From: Mesorhizobium sp. Root157
GTDB lineage: Bacteria; Pseudomonadota; Alphaproteobacteria; Rhizobiales; Rhizobiaceae
DNA length: 64,000 nt
Reading direction: 5' to 3'
Assembly (NCBI RefSeq): GCF_001427385.1
Contig: NZ_LMGJ01000037.1
Coordinates: 64,629-128,628 of the forward strand
Part shown: positions 9,451 to 18,544 of the stretch, piece after piece
Layout: each line of letters begins with the position of its first letter
Numbering within the stretch: position 1 is the stretch's first letter
Notes under the pieces: model-generated
What the model saw: only the letters and a program-made list of their open reading frames with translations
Database searches by the model: none
What the model was told of the DNA's origin: nothing
Position numbers and translations under genes: made by a program

Positions 9451-10449
9451 ATGAATTCCTTGCCAACACACGATGTCATATCCATCGTCGCGCGCTCGCC
9501 CGGCCTGAACACCGAGGCGATCGAAGCGGTGGTGACGCTGCCGACCTTCAAGCGCCCGGAGCAGGTGTTGGCCACGCTCGATTCGCTGCGGCTTCAGAAG
9601 ACCCCGCGCCGCTTCGCGGTGATCGTAATGGAGAACGAAGCAGAGCTTCGCGAAGGCGCCGTCGCGGCATCGCCCCTGTTCCAAAACGCCGTGCTTGAAG
9701 GCATGATCATCATTGCCCACGAGCGCGGCAATTGCAGCGCCTACAACGCCGGCTGGCAAACGGCAGTCGCCAATTTCCCCAACTTTCGCCATCTGCTGGT
9801 CATCGATGACGATGAGGTCGCCGATCCCGACTGGCTGGAACATTTGTGCACCGCCGCCGAGAGCCTGCCAGCCGATATCGTCGGCGGGCCGCAAGTGCCG
9901 CTTTTCAGCGAGCCCTCGGATGCCGCATGGGCGTCGCATCCCGTCTTTGCCCCGCCGCACCGCGAAAGCGGCCGCGTCGCCGCGCTCTATTCGTCCGGCA
10001 ACCTTTTGGTCGGCCGCGCCGTGCTGGAAGCCATGGGGCCGCCCTATCTCGACCTGCAGTTCAACTTCATGGGCGGCGGCGATTCGGACTTCCTCAGCCG
10101 TGCGGCGCAACGCGGCTTTACCCTTGGCTGGTGCGCCGAGGCAAAGGTGCTGGAGACAGTCCCGGCGCGACGCACCGAAGCCGGCTGGATCCGCGCACGC
10201 AGCCTGCGCAACGGCGTGATCTCGACGCTGGTCGAAAAGAAAAAGCGCGCCGGCACCCCCTTTGCCACGGCCAGGGTATTTGCAAAGAGCCTGGCGCTGC
10301 TGGCCGCATCGCCGTTTCGCGGACTGTTGCGCCTCGTCAGTACCGGGTCGCCGTCCGTAGCCGCCTACCCGGCCTATGTGGCGCTCGGGCGCGTCATGGC
10401 CGAATTCGGATATGCCAATGAGCAATACCGGCAGCCTGAAAAGAACTGA
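9451..10449 (+). CDS. Glycosyltransferase family 2
   Basis: A 332-residue GT-A fold protein. Family-2 features are VVTLPTFKRPEQVLATLDSL near residue 30, RGNCSAYNAGW around 91-101, and the metal and sugar-nucleotide motif VIDDDEVADPDWLE around 116. GNLLVGRAVLEAMG and GGGDSDFLSRAAQRG are typical of the acceptor half. It probably adds a sugar to the polysaccharide repeat unit on the cytoplasmic side. Its 3' end overlaps the O-antigen ligase-like gene by 32 bases, so the two are co-transcribed. Confidence 0.9.
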   Translation: MNSLPTHDVISIVARSPGLNTEAIEAVVTLPTFKRPEQVLATLDSLRLQKTPRRFAVIVMENEAELREGAVAASPLFQNAVLEGMIIIAHERGNCSAYNAGWQTAVANFPNFRHLLVIDDDEVADPDWLEHLCTAAESLPADIVGGPQVPLFSEPSDAAWASHPVFAPPHRESGRVAALYSSGNLLVGRAVLEAMGPPYLDLQFNFMGGGDSDFLSRAAQRGFTLGWCAEAKVLETVPARRTEAGWIRARSLRNGVISTLVEKKKRAGTPFATARVFAKSLALLAASPFRGLLRLVSTGSPSVAAYPAYVALGRVMAEFGYANEQYRQPEKN

Positions 10450-11737
10450 GCGCGCGCCGCTTGCCGCCGCGTTCACGCGCGACGGCGTGGCGACGGCGGT
10501 CGCGGCACTCCTGTTCACCGTGCTGCTGGTTTCGTTCCGGCCCTTCCAGCCGTCAGGCGCGGAAGGCGGCGGCGACGGCGGCGACATCGTCAACCAGCTC
10601 GGCTTTGGCGCACTTGGCGCGATCTCGCTGTTTGCGCTGCTCGCGCTTGCCGACCCGAAGGTCGTGCGTTCGCAGCTCAGTCCTTCCTGGCTTTTGACGC
10701 TTTGCTTTTTTATGCTTTCCGTCGCCATGGCAGCCGATCCGGCCACAGCCATGCGTACCGCCTCCTTTACCCTGATCGCCATGATGGCGGTGGCCACGAT
10801 CCTGGCCCTGCCGCGCGATGCCGAGGCTTTTTCCACCGTCCTCATCTTCACCGTCGTGATCGTGATGGGCCTGTCTTACGCCGGCTTGATCGTCTTCCCG
10901 CACGAGGCGCTGCATACGGCCGATTCGCAGGAGCCCGAGCATGCCGGCCTGTGGCGCGGCGTATTTGCGCACAAGAACATCGCCGGCCCCGTCATGGCCT
11001 GCTTCAGCTTCGCCGGGCTCTACCTGTTCCGGCGCGGCCGGCGCATCTGGGGCGCCTTGATCTTTCTCGCCGCCATGAACTTCATGCTGCACACCGGCTC
11101 CAAGACAACGGCGGGGCTGGTGCCGTTCTCCATCCTTATGGTCATGCTGCCGGGCCTTGTCGGCATGCGGCTCGGTACGCCGGTCCTGTTCCTGCTTGCC
11201 ATCGGCGCGACCGCGCTGGGAACGCTCGGCATCGTGTTCCTGGAGCCGATGAAGGTGCTTGCCGCGCACTACTTTCCCGACCTGACCTATACCGGCCGCA
11301 CCACTTTGTGGCAGTTCGCCGGCGAGATGCTGGCGAAACGCCCATGGACCGGTTATGGCTATGAGAGCTTCTGGGGCACGCCGCTTCTGTTGAACCAGGA
11401 TCAGCCATTCGACCGAGCCTGGGATATTCGCTCCATCGTGCATGGTCACAACGGCTATCTCGACGCGGCCGTGCTGATGGGGATTCCGGCGCTGTGCGTG
11501 ATTGCCTATACCTTCCTTGTAGCGCCGTTGCGCGACTACATGCGCATCCCGCTGCGCAAGGAAAACGTCTATCTCGGCGACTTCTTCATGATGGTGGTGC
11601 TGTTCGCCGCCCTCAACGCGTTCCTCGAAAGCTTCTTCTTCCGCCGTGCCGATCCGGTCTGGCTGTTTTTCCTTTTCGGTCTGCTTGGCCTGCGGCAGGT
11701 ATCACTGCGGCCGATCGCTTCCGCTCTTCACCGCTGA
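10418..11737 (+). CDS. O-antigen ligase/Wzy-like polysaccharide polymerase
   Basis: A membrane protein of about 439 residues with ten or more hydrophobic segments. It has the Wzy_C/O-antigen ligase hallmarks: GVFAHKNIAGPVMACFSF, a TGSKTTAGL segment, then TGYGYESFWG and VHGHNGYLDAAVLMG in the large periplasmic loop. These proteins join lipid-linked repeat units in the periplasm or attach them to an acceptor. The start ATG at 10418 (10412 is an alternative) lies inside the end of the GT2 gene. With flippase and chain-length genes nearby, a Wzy role is more likely than LPS ligation, but sequence alone does not decide this. Confidence 0.85.
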   Translation: MSNTGSLKRTERAPLAAAFTRDGVATAVAALLFTVLLVSFRPFQPSGAEGGGDGGDIVNQLGFGALGAISLFALLALADPKVVRSQLSPSWLLTLCFFMLSVAMAADPATAMRTASFTLIAMMAVATILALPRDAEAFSTVLIFTVVIVMGLSYAGLIVFPHEALHTADSQEPEHAGLWRGVFAHKNIAGPVMACFSFAGLYLFRRGRRIWGALIFLAAMNFMLHTGSKTTAGLVPFSILMVMLPGLVGMRLGTPVLFLLAIGATALGTLGIVFLEPMKVLAAHYFPDLTYTGRTTLWQFAGEMLAKRPWTGYGYESFWGTPLLLNQDQPFDRAWDIRSIVHGHNGYLDAAVLMGIPALCVIAYTFLVAPLRDYMRIPLRKENVYLGDFFMMVVLFAALNAFLESFFFRRADPVWLFFLFGLLGLRQVSLRPIASALHR

Positions 11738-11793
11738 AGGCCTTTCCCGCAGCGGAGGGATTGTCTATTGAGGGCCGTTCTCGGAGGATTTCC

Positions 11794-12609
11794 ATGACGA
11801 TCAGGCTTGTTCTCGTCGGTTGCGGCAATATGGGCTACGCCATGCTGTCTGGCTGGATAAAAGCCGGCAAGCTGAAGGCCGGGGAGGTCTTCGTTGTCGA
11901 GCCGAACGACAATCTGCGCGGCCGTGCGGCGGTGCTCGGCTGCCTGACTGCTGCCAATGCCAACGCGATTGCCGCCGATGCGGTCCCGGAACTGGTGGTG
12001 GTCGCGGTCAAGCCGCAGGTCATTCGTGGCGTCGTCGAAGGCTACAAGCGCTTTGGCGACGGCCGCACCACTTTCGTCAGTATCGCCGCCGGCACGGCGG
12101 TGGCGACGTTCGAGGCCATACTTGGCGAACGCGCGCCGGTGATGCGCTGCATGCCCAACACACCCGCCGCCATCGGCAAGGGCATGATGGTGCTCTATTC
12201 CAACCGCCTCGTCAGCGACGCGGCAAAGAGCCTGGTCGCCGACCTGCTTTCGGCCAGCGGCGAAGTGGCGACGATCGAGGACGAAGCCCTGATGGATGCC
12301 GTCACGGCAGTGTCGGGCTCGGGACCGGCCTACATTTTCCATTTCATCGAAGCGCTGACGCAAGCCGCGCAAAAGGCCGGCCTGCCGGCCGAGACCGCCA
12401 AACTGCTCGCCAGGCAAACGGTATACGGTGCGGCCTCGTTGGCGGCTGAAAGTACCGAGGAACCGGGCGTGCTGCGCCAACAGGTCACTAGTCCGAACGG
12501 CACCACGGCGGCGGCCCTTGCCGTGCTGATGGGTGACGACCGCTTGACCAGATTGCTCACCGAAGCCGTCGAGGCAGCCCGCCTGCGCTCGGTCGAACTG
12601 GCCGGCTGA
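11794..12609 (+). CDS. proC: Pyrroline-5-carboxylate reductase
   Basis: A 271-residue enzyme that reduces 1-pyrroline-5-carboxylate to proline with NAD(P)H, the last step of proline synthesis in the cytosol. The Rossmann motif VGCGNMGYAM is at the N-terminus. RCMPNTPAAIGKGM is in the middle. The P5CR signature runs from AVSGSGPAYIFHFIEAL through the dimerisation helices and TSPNGTT. Length and motifs are normal. The ATG at 11794 has a GGAGG site seven bases upstream. It follows the polysaccharide locus but is not functionally linked to it. Confidence 0.97.
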   Translation: MTIRLVLVGCGNMGYAMLSGWIKAGKLKAGEVFVVEPNDNLRGRAAVLGCLTAANANAIAADAVPELVVVAVKPQVIRGVVEGYKRFGDGRTTFVSIAAGTAVATFEAILGERAPVMRCMPNTPAAIGKGMMVLYSNRLVSDAAKSLVADLLSASGEVATIEDEALMDAVTAVSGSGPAYIFHFIEALTQAAQKAGLPAETAKLLARQTVYGAASLAAESTEEPGVLRQQVTSPNGTTAAALAVLMGDDRLTRLLTEAVEAARLRSVELAG

Positions 12610-12676
12610 AGGTCGAATGCGGGCTTGTCGCGTGTGGCACGCTGCGTCTTGTCGATGAGATCGGGTTGGGAAGGAA

Positions 12677-12751
<75 letters not shown>

Positions 12752-12887
12752 ATTCCAGATGCGGCGGACTTCTGCCACATCACTTCCCAGAGCGCAAGGC
12801 ATCTGTGGCAGCTTGTGAAAAGCCGTTGCCGCCGACATGGGCTTGCCACATTCCCGGCTATTGGTTTTCGACGCTGGGGACAAGCGG

Positions 12888-13061
12888 ATGACACAAAAGA
12901 AGGAAGCGGCGAGCGGCGGCGACAACAGGCGCAAGGCCCGTCTGGCGGAGGCTCTGCGCGCAAATCTGCAGAAGCGCAAAGCGCAATCGCGTTCCCGGCG
13001 CACCGGCGAGGCGGATACGCGCCCGGAAGGGCTGGCGGCGGCGGAGAGGCCAAAAGAGTGA
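12888..13061 (+). CDS. Small basic hypothetical protein upstream of murA
   Basis: A 57-residue, highly charged protein (MTQKKEAASGGDNRRKARLA...). It contains a predicted basic helix with ARLAEALRANLQKRKAQSR and a disordered C-terminus, and has no membrane segment or Cys. A GGGGAC site precedes the ATG. Short basic proteins of this kind sit in front of murA in related genomes and are annotated as hypothetical. Co-transcription with murA, which starts 124 bases downstream, is possible. The composition could fit nucleic-acid or ribosome contact, but I do not assign a function. Confidence 0.65.
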   Translation: MTQKKEAASGGDNRRKARLAEALRANLQKRKAQSRSRRTGEADTRPEGLAAAERPKE

Positions 13062-13184
13062 CGCTGGCGACACGCAAGCGGCATCCGAAACATGCAATTT
13101 CTTGAACAGTGCCGGCCAATCGTTTAGACGGACCGGACTCAACCGATTGAAAGCTGGCCGTTCTGGCCGCAGGGATCTCTCTTC

Positions 13185-14474
13185 ATGGATCGCATCAGAA
13201 TTGTCGGGGGCAACGAGCTCTCCGGAAGCATACCGATTTCGGGCGCAAAGAACGCGGCGCTGCCGTTGATGATTGCCTCGCTGCTGACCGATGGCACGCT
13301 GACCCTCGAAAACGTGCCGCATCTGGCCGACGTCGAGCAGCTGACACGCATTCTCGGCAACCACGGCGTCGACTATTCCGTCAACGGCCGCCGACCCAAG
13401 CAGAGCGAAGCCTATTCGCGCACCGTCAACTTCACCGCCCGCAATATCGTCGACACCACCGCCCCTTACGAACTCGTCTCCAAGATGCGCGCTTCGTTCT
13501 GGGTCATCGGCCCGCTGCTTGCCCGCATGGGCGAGGCGCGCGTCTCGCTGCCCGGCGGTTGCGCCATCGGCACGCGGCCGGTCGATCTGTTCATCGACGG
13601 CTTGCAGGCGCTGGGTGCCGGGATCGATGTTGAAAACGGCTATGTCATCGCCAAGGCCAAGAACCGCCTCAGGGGCAACCGCTACGTCTTCCCGAAGGTT
13701 TCGGTCGGCGCCACCCATGTGCTGATGATGGCGGCATCGCTGGCGCGCGGCGAAACCGTGCTGGAAAACGCCGCCCGCGAGCCCGAAATCGTCAACCTCG
13801 CCGATTGCCTGAACGCGATGGGCGCGAAGATTTCCGGGGCCGGCACCTCCACCATCACCATTGACGGCGTCGACCAGTTGTCTGGTGCCAGCGTCCGCGT
13901 CATTCCCGACCGCATCGAAACCGGCACCTACGCGATGGCCGTGGCGATGACCGGCGGCGATGTCTTGCTGGAAGGCGCCGAGCCGGACCTTTTGCAGGCA
14001 GCGCTCGACGTCATCGCCCAGACAGGCGCCGAGATCACGCCGACCAATGCCGGCATCCGCGTCAGGCGCAACGGCGCCGGCATCGCGCCGGTCGACATCA
14101 CGACGGCGCCGTTCCCCGCCTTCCCGACCGACCTGCAGGCGCAGTTCATGGGCCTGATGACGATGGCCAAGGGCAAGTCGCACATCACCGAGACGATCTT
14201 CGAAAACCGCTTCATGCACGTGCAGGAGCTTGCCCGCCTCGGCGCCCACATCACCCTTTCGGGGCAGACGGCGATCGTCGAGGGCGTGTCGAAGCTGAAG
14301 GGCGCGCCGGTGATGGCAACCGACCTGCGCGCATCCGTCTCGCTGGTCATTGCCGGTCTCGCCGCCGAAGGCGAGACCCTCGTCAACCGGGTGTATCACC
14401 TCGACCGAGGCTTTGAACGTCTCGAAGAGAAGCTTTCCGGCTGCGGCGCCGTCATCGAGCGCATTTCCGGATGA
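13185..14474 (+). CDS. murA: UDP-N-acetylglucosamine 1-carboxyvinyltransferase
   Basis: This 429-residue cytosolic enzyme transfers enolpyruvate from phosphoenolpyruvate to UDP-GlcNAc, the first committed step of peptidoglycan synthesis. The N-terminus [17 protein letters not shown] carries the substrate-binding Lys-Asn pair. The active-site loop [15 protein letters not shown] carries the catalytic Cys at residue 126, so the protein should be fosfomycin-sensitive in principle. [14 protein letters not shown] and [12 protein letters not shown] are typical C-terminal motifs. It heads the conserved run murA-DUF2948-hisD-UPF0262-phosphatase-infA-maf-yacG. Confidence 0.97.
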   Translation: MDRIRIVGGNELSGSIPISGAKNAALPLMIASLLTDGTLTLENVPHLADVEQLTRILGNHGVDYSVNGRRPKQSEAYSRTVNFTARNIVDTTAPYELVSKMRASFWVIGPLLARMGEARVSLPGGCAIGTRPVDLFIDGLQALGAGIDVENGYVIAKAKNRLRGNRYVFPKVSVGATHVLMMAASLARGETVLENAAREPEIVNLADCLNAMGAKISGAGTSTITIDGVDQLSGASVRVIPDRIETGTYAMAVAMTGGDVLLEGAEPDLLQAALDVIAQTGAEITPTNAGIRVRRNGAGIAPVDITTAPFPAFPTDLQAQFMGLMTMAKGKSHITETIFENRFMHVQELARLGAHITLSGQTAIVEGVSKLKGAPVMATDLRASVSLVIAGLAAEGETLVNRVYHLDRGFERLEEKLSGCGAVIERISG

Positions 14475-14565
14475 TTGACCCTCGCCTTCGCATCCCGGTT
14501 GCGCGGGCTCGAAAGACCGCCTAACAGAAGGCTGAACGAAAAACCTTCGCAGGTGCGAAACCGGC

Positions 14566-15000
14566 ATGGATGCACTCAAGCTCATCGCGCTCGACGGCCA
14601 GGACCTGAACGTCATCTCGGCGCATGTGCAGGATGCCGTGCTGAAGGTCGGCGATCTCGAATTCCTGCCCGCCGCCAAGCGTTTCGTAGTTGCGATGAAC
14701 CGCTTCGCCTGGGAGCGGAAAACAGGCTTCCTGCGCAAGCACAATGAGCGTCGCCAAAGCGTGCTCCATTTCGACCGCGTGCTGGGCGCCAAGACCTCGG
14801 GCATTGCGCGCAGCAAGCCCGAAGACGTGCTTTCCCTGCTTGCCGTCAGCTACATTCCGATCGCTGCGCCGGCCGGCATCGTCGAACTGGTTTTTTCCGG
14901 CGGCGGCGCGGTGATGCTCGATGTCGAGTGCGTCGAAGCGCGCCTTGCCGACCTTGGCGGCGCATGGCAGGCAGCGTCGCGTCCCTGGCACAGGATCTGA
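14566..15000 (+). CDS. DUF2948 family protein
   Basis: A 144-residue cytosolic protein beginning MDALKLIALDGQDLNVISAH, with ERKTGFLRKHNERR and a C-terminal LDVECVEARLADLGGAW. These are features of DUF2948, which is nearly always between murA and hisD in Rhizobiales. No catalytic motif is evident and no function is established. It sits 91 bases after murA and only 7 bases before hisD, so it is very likely translated from the same message. Confidence 0.9.
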   Translation: MDALKLIALDGQDLNVISAHVQDAVLKVGDLEFLPAAKRFVVAMNRFAWERKTGFLRKHNERRQSVLHFDRVLGAKTSGIARSKPEDVLSLLAVSYIPIAAPAGIVELVFSGGGAVMLDVECVEARLADLGGAWQAASRPWHRI

Positions 15001-15007
15001 GCAAGCG

Positions 15008-16300
15008 ATGGCCATTACCCTTAGACAGTCCGAACCAGGGTTCGCGCAGCGCTTTGCCGCCTTCCTGTCCACCAAGCGCGAAGTCTCGGCCGATGTCGAT
15101 GCGGTCGTGCGCGACATCATCCAGCGCGTCCGCGCCGATGGCGACAAGGCGCTGATCGATTACACCCGAAAGTTCGACAGGGCCGACCTTGGCGAACTCG
15201 GCATCGCCGTCTCCGGGGCCGACATCAAGGCTTCCTATGCGGCAGCCGATGCCGCGACCGTCGAGGCCCTGAAGCTGGCGCGCGACCGTATCCATTCCCA
15301 CCATGCCCGCCAGAAGCCGGCAGACGACCGCTATGTCGATGCCATCGGCGTGGAGCTCGGTTCGCGCTGGACGGCGATCGAATCGGTCGGGCTCTATGTG
15401 CCGGGCGGCACGGCAAGCTATCCAAGTTCCGTCCTGATGAACGCCGTGCCGGCCCTGGTGGCGGGCGTCGAGCGCATCGTCATGGTGGTGCCGGCCTCCG
15501 GCGGCACGATCAACCCGCTGGTGCTGGTCGCCGCCGATCTCGCCGGCATTACCGAAATCTACCGCGTTGGCGGCGCGCAGGCGGTGGCCGCCCTTGCCTT
15601 TGGTACCGAAACGATCCGGCCGGTGGCCAAGATCGTCGGTCCGGGCAATGCCTATGTGGCGGCGGCCAAGCGCCAGGTGTTCGGCACGGTCGGCATCGAC
15701 ATGATCGCCGGGCCGTCCGAGGTGCTGGTCGTAGCCGATGCTACCAACGATCCCGAATGGATTGCGGCGGACCTGCTGGCCCAGGCCGAACACGATGCGT
15801 CGGCGCAGTCCATCCTCATCACCGACGATGCCGGTTTCGGCAAGGCGGTCGAGGCTGCTGTCGAGCGCCAGTTGCGGGATCTGTCCCGCGCCGAAACGGC
15901 GGCGCAGAGCTGGCGCGATTTCGGCGCCGTCATCCTGGTCGATTCGTTCGATGACGCGGTGCCGCTGGTCGACCGCATCGCGGCCGAGCACCTGGAATTG
16001 GCCATCGACGAGGCGGAAACCTTCCTGTCGCGCATCCGCAACGCCGGCGCGGTGTTCATTGGCCGTCATACGCCGGAAGTGATCGGCGACTATGTCGGCG
16101 GCTCCAACCACGTACTGCCGACAGCGCGTTCGGCCCGCTTCTCGTCGGGCCTCTCCGTGCTCGACTTCGTCAAGCGCACCTCGATCCTGAAGCTTGGCGC
16201 CGCGCAGTTGCGGGCGCTGGCCCCGGCAGCGATCGCTCTGGCCAAGGCCGAAGGCCTCGACGCGCATGGGCGCTCCGTCGCCATCCGCTTGAACATGTAG
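15008..16300 (+). CDS. hisD: Histidinol dehydrogenase
   Basis: This 430-residue zinc enzyme catalyses the last two oxidations of histidine synthesis (L-histidinol to L-histidine) with NAD. Visible hallmarks are GLYVPGGTASYPSSVLMNAV, RVGGAQAVAALAFGTETI, the signature GTVGIDMIAGPSEVLVVAD with the downstream AEHDASAQS, and the zinc/substrate residues in ADLLAQAEHD and SNHVLPT. The ATG at 15008 is seven bases after the DUF2948 stop. It is followed six bases later by the UPF0262 gene. Confidence 0.97.
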   Translation: MAITLRQSEPGFAQRFAAFLSTKREVSADVDAVVRDIIQRVRADGDKALIDYTRKFDRADLGELGIAVSGADIKASYAAADAATVEALKLARDRIHSHHARQKPADDRYVDAIGVELGSRWTAIESVGLYVPGGTASYPSSVLMNAVPALVAGVERIVMVVPASGGTINPLVLVAADLAGITEIYRVGGAQAVAALAFGTETIRPVAKIVGPGNAYVAAAKRQVFGTVGIDMIAGPSEVLVVADATNDPEWIAADLLAQAEHDASAQSILITDDAGFGKAVEAAVERQLRDLSRAETAAQSWRDFGAVILVDSFDDAVPLVDRIAAEHLELAIDEAETFLSRIRNAGAVFIGRHTPEVIGDYVGGSNHVLPTARSARFSSGLSVLDFVKRTSILKLGAAQLRALAPAAIALAKAEGLDAHGRSVAIRLNM

Positions 16301-16306
16301 GCGGCG

Positions 16307-16792
16307 ATGCCGGGCCACGATCCGAACCGCAACCGGCTGATCGACGTCGAACTCGACGAGACGATCGGCCGCTCTACCCCCGACGTCGAACATGAACGCG
16401 CGGTGGCGATCTTCGACCTGATCGAGGAGAACAATTTCCGCCCGGTCACCGACGACGGGAGCGGGCCCTACAAGCTGAAACTGTCGCTTGCCGAATCCAG
16501 GCTGATCTTCGCCGTCAGCCGCGAGAACGGCACGACCGTGGTCACCCATATCCTGTCGCTGACGCCGTTCAGGCGCATCGTCAAGGATTACTACATGATC
16601 TGCGAGAGCTATTACGACGCCATCCGTTCGGCGACGCCCAGCCATATCGAGGCGATCGACATGGGCCGGCGCGGACTGCACAACGAAGGCTCGCAGACGC
16701 TTCTCGACCGGCTGTCCGGAAAGATCGACATCGATTTCGACACGGCGCGGCGCCTGTTCACGCTGGTTTGCGTGCTGCATTGGCGAGGTTGA
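16307..16792 (+). CDS. UPF0262 family protein
   Basis: A 161-residue protein with the UPF0262 layout. It has [23 protein letters not shown] at the N-terminus (broken here only by counting), then [16 protein letters not shown] and the [25 protein letters not shown] region. The family is restricted to alphaproteobacteria and is nearly always next to hisD. No biochemical role is known. It starts six bases after hisD, so the operon continues without a gap. Its stop lies just before, or inside, the true start region of the phosphatase gene. Confidence 0.92.
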   Translation: MPGHDPNRNRLIDVELDETIGRSTPDVEHERAVAIFDLIEENNFRPVTDDGSGPYKLKLSLAESRLIFAVSRENGTTVVTHILSLTPFRRIVKDYYMICESYYDAIRSATPSHIEAIDMGRRGLHNEGSQTLLDRLSGKIDIDFDTARRLFTLVCVLHWRG

Positions 16793-16832
16793 CCTGTCAA
16801 CGGTTGCCTCAGCGCCTCGCTCCATACTGTTC

Positions 16833-17252
16833 ATGTGCGGCATGAACGCGGTGCGCTCGCCGATGGCCGAGGTGCTGGCGAGAAACGTTCTGCCGGCCGA
16901 CATATTCCTGGCATCGGCAGGCGTGCATCGGGGCGATCGCGACCCGTTCGTCGATGCCGTGCTTGCCGAAGACGGAATCTCACTTGGCGAGAGGCATCCC
17001 CGTTCGATGGAGGAACTGGAAGATGCCTATTTCGACCTGATCATCACCCTGTCGCCGCAGGCGCATCATGCGGCGCTGGAATTCACACGCTCCATGTCAG
17101 TCGATGTCGAATACTGGCCCATGCCCGATCCGACGACGATCACCGGAACCCGCGAGCAGATCATGGCCGCCTACCGCGATGTCCGCGAGCGGCTGAAGGC
17201 CCGTATCCGCGGCCGCTTTCTGCCATCGGACGCGCAAGGCAGGCAGACATAG
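16833..17252 (+). CDS. Low-molecular-weight phosphatase family protein, start uncertain
   Basis: At least 139 residues of the LMW protein-tyrosine-phosphatase/arsenate-reductase fold. The P-loop reads [12 protein letters not shown] (C-x5-R-S-P), and the acid loop is MPDPTTITG with Asp. The first ATG in frame falls only two residues before the catalytic Cys. The preceding codons encode RSILF, the normal first beta strand, so the real start must lie upstream. No ATG, GTG or TTG exists in that frame back into the UPF0262 gene. A CTG at 16794, just after the UPF0262 stop, is the best candidate. A TTG overlapping that stop is in another frame. Substrate unknown; the gene is conserved in this operon. 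Confidence 0.8.
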
Positions 17253-17266
17253 GACAACATCGATCC

Positions 17267-17285
17267 AACATGCTCTAAGCATGTT
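17267..17285. promoter_or_regulatory. Perfect hairpin before infA
   Basis: AACATGCT-CTA-AGCATGTT is a perfect 8-base inverted repeat between the phosphatase stop and infA. An AT-rich stretch (TTTATCATATAGG at about 17298-17310) follows and could be a -10 region, so infA may have its own promoter here. No U-tract follows, which argues against a simple terminator. Confidence 0.35.
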
Positions 17286-17364
17286 CACAAAAGCGAGTTT
17301 ATCATATAGGTTCCGCGCAATTTCCAGCCGACGCGCCGGAAAGCCATCCAAGCAAAGGTATCGA

Positions 17365-17583
17365 ATGCCGAAGGAAGAAGTCCTCGAGTTTCCGGGCGTG
17401 GTGACGGAATTGCTGCCGAACGCCATGTTCAGGGTCAAGCTCGAAAACGAACACGAGATCATCGCCCATACCGCTGGCCGCATGCGCAAGAACCGCATCC
17501 GCGTGCTGACCGGCGACAAGGTTCTGGTCGAGATGACGCCCTACGACCTGACCAAGGGCCGCATCACCTATCGTTTCAAATAG
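17365..17583 (+). CDS. infA: Translation initiation factor IF-1
   Basis: A 72-residue S1-fold protein, exactly the usual length: [20 protein letters not shown], then [19 protein letters not shown] and the ending [13 protein letters not shown]-1 binds the A site of the 30S subunit and works with IF-2 and IF-3. The frame stays open upstream to 17281, but family-like sequence begins at the ATG at 17365. It follows the phosphatase gene after 112 bases containing a hairpin and a possible promoter, and precedes maf by 24 bases. Confidence 0.97.
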
Positions 17584-17607
17584 TCATCGCTCAGGGCACG
17601 GCTTTGA

Positions 17608-18243
17608 ATGGCTGAGAGCAGACCGCACAAGCTTGTGCTTGCCTCCGGCTCGCCGCGCAGGATCGAACTGCTGCAGCAGGCGGGCATCGAACCCGATCGC
17701 GTGTTTCCGGCCGATGTCGATGAAACGCCGCTGCGGGCCGAGCACCCGCGTTCTCTGGCCAAGCGCCTTTCGAAGGACAAGGCGGAGAAGGCGCTCGTCT
17801 CGCTGATGGCCGAGGCTCACTACGCGCCTGGCTTCGTTCTGGCCGCCGATACCGTGGTGGCTGTCGGCCGGCGCATCCTGCCCAAGGCCGAAACCATCGA
17901 CGACGCCGCCAATTGCCTGCAATTGCTGTCCGGCCGCTCGCACCGCGTCTATTCGGGCATCTGCGTCGTTGCGCCGGGCGGCAAGCTGCGTCAGCGGCTG
18001 GTGGAAACGCGTGTGCGCTTCAAGCGTCTGTCGCGCGAGGAAATCGAAAAATACATCGCTTCGGGCGAATGGCGCGGCAAGGCCGGCGGCTACGCCGTGC
18101 AGGGCCTGGCAGGCTCGTTCGTGGTCAAGCTGGTCGGTTCCTACACCAATGTCGTCGGCCTGCCGCTCTATGAGACGGTAGCCCTGCTTTCCGGCGAGGG
18201 CTTCAAGACCCACGCCAACTGGCCGGCAAGCGGATTGTCATGA
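17608..18243 (+). CDS. maf: Maf-like nucleotide pyrophosphatase
   Basis: A 211-residue protein with the Maf hallmarks. [15 protein letters not shown] carries the substrate-binding Sx[22 protein letters not shown] carries the catalytic Asp and metal ligands, and [12 protein letters not shown] lies near the C-terminus. Family members hydrolyse dTTP, UTP or modified nucleoside triphosphates and are linked to septum inhibition. The exact subgroup is not certain. Its stop overlaps the yacG start (ATGA), so the two are coupled. Confidence 0.93.
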   Translation: MAESRPHKLVLASGSPRRIELLQQAGIEPDRVFPADVDETPLRAEHPRSLAKRLSKDKAEKALVSLMAEAHYAPGFVLAADTVVAVGRRILPKAETIDDAANCLQLLSGRSHRVYSGICVVAPGGKLRQRLVETRVRFKRLSREEIEKYIASGEWRGKAGGYAVQGLAGSFVVKLVGSYTNVVGLPLYETVALLSGEGFKTHANWPASGLS

Positions 18244-18455
18244 CGGCGGACAACAAATCGGCGGTGACACCGCTTCGCCCCAAAAGACCGTGCCCGGAAT
18301 GCGGCAGACCGTCGGCGCGCGACACCTATCCGTTCTGCTCCAAGCGCTGCAAGGACGTCGACCTCGGCCGCTGGCTGAAGGGTGCCTATGTCATCCCCGC
18401 GCGCGACGACGAGGAAGAGGCGGAAGATGGGCCTCCGCCCACTCCCCCGGAGTAA
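18240..18455 (+). CDS. yacG: DNA gyrase inhibitor / zinc-binding protein YacG
   Basis: A 71-residue protein with a four-cysteine zinc site, C18-x2-C21 and C33-x3-C37 (CPECGRP...PFCSKRCK), followed by [13 protein letters not shown] and an acidic tail. YacG binds GyrB and inhibits gyrase in E. coli. The start overlaps the maf stop by four bases. It is the last gene of the murA-to-yacG run. Confidence 0.95.
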   Translation: MTADNKSAVTPLRPKRPCPECGRPSARDTYPFCSKRCKDVDLGRWLKGAYVIPARDDEEEAEDGPPPTPPE

Positions 18456-18480
18456 CCAGCAACCGCTTGTATTGACGCTT

Positions 18481-18514
18481 CGTGCCGCGCAGCCGTTTCG
18501 GGGTGCGCGGCACG
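18481..18514. terminator. Stem-loop between convergent yacG and the folate-hydrolase-like gene
   Basis: CGTGCCGCGCA and TGCGCGGCACG form a perfect 11-bp stem around a 12-base loop, in the 89-base gap between two convergent genes. There is no clear U-tract on either side, so it is probably a bidirectional or Rho-assisted end. Confidence 0.5.
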
Positions 18515-18544
18515 AGCAGTCAGCCTTGGGAGGAGGCGGTCACA

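Noticed and set aside
12858..14816. Minus-strand open frame of 652 codons opposite murA
   Set aside because: Antisense to a well-conserved essential gene; no domain features.
14846..16903. Minus-strand open frame of 685 codons opposite hisD and UPF0262
   Set aside because: Pure antisense shadow with biased composition.
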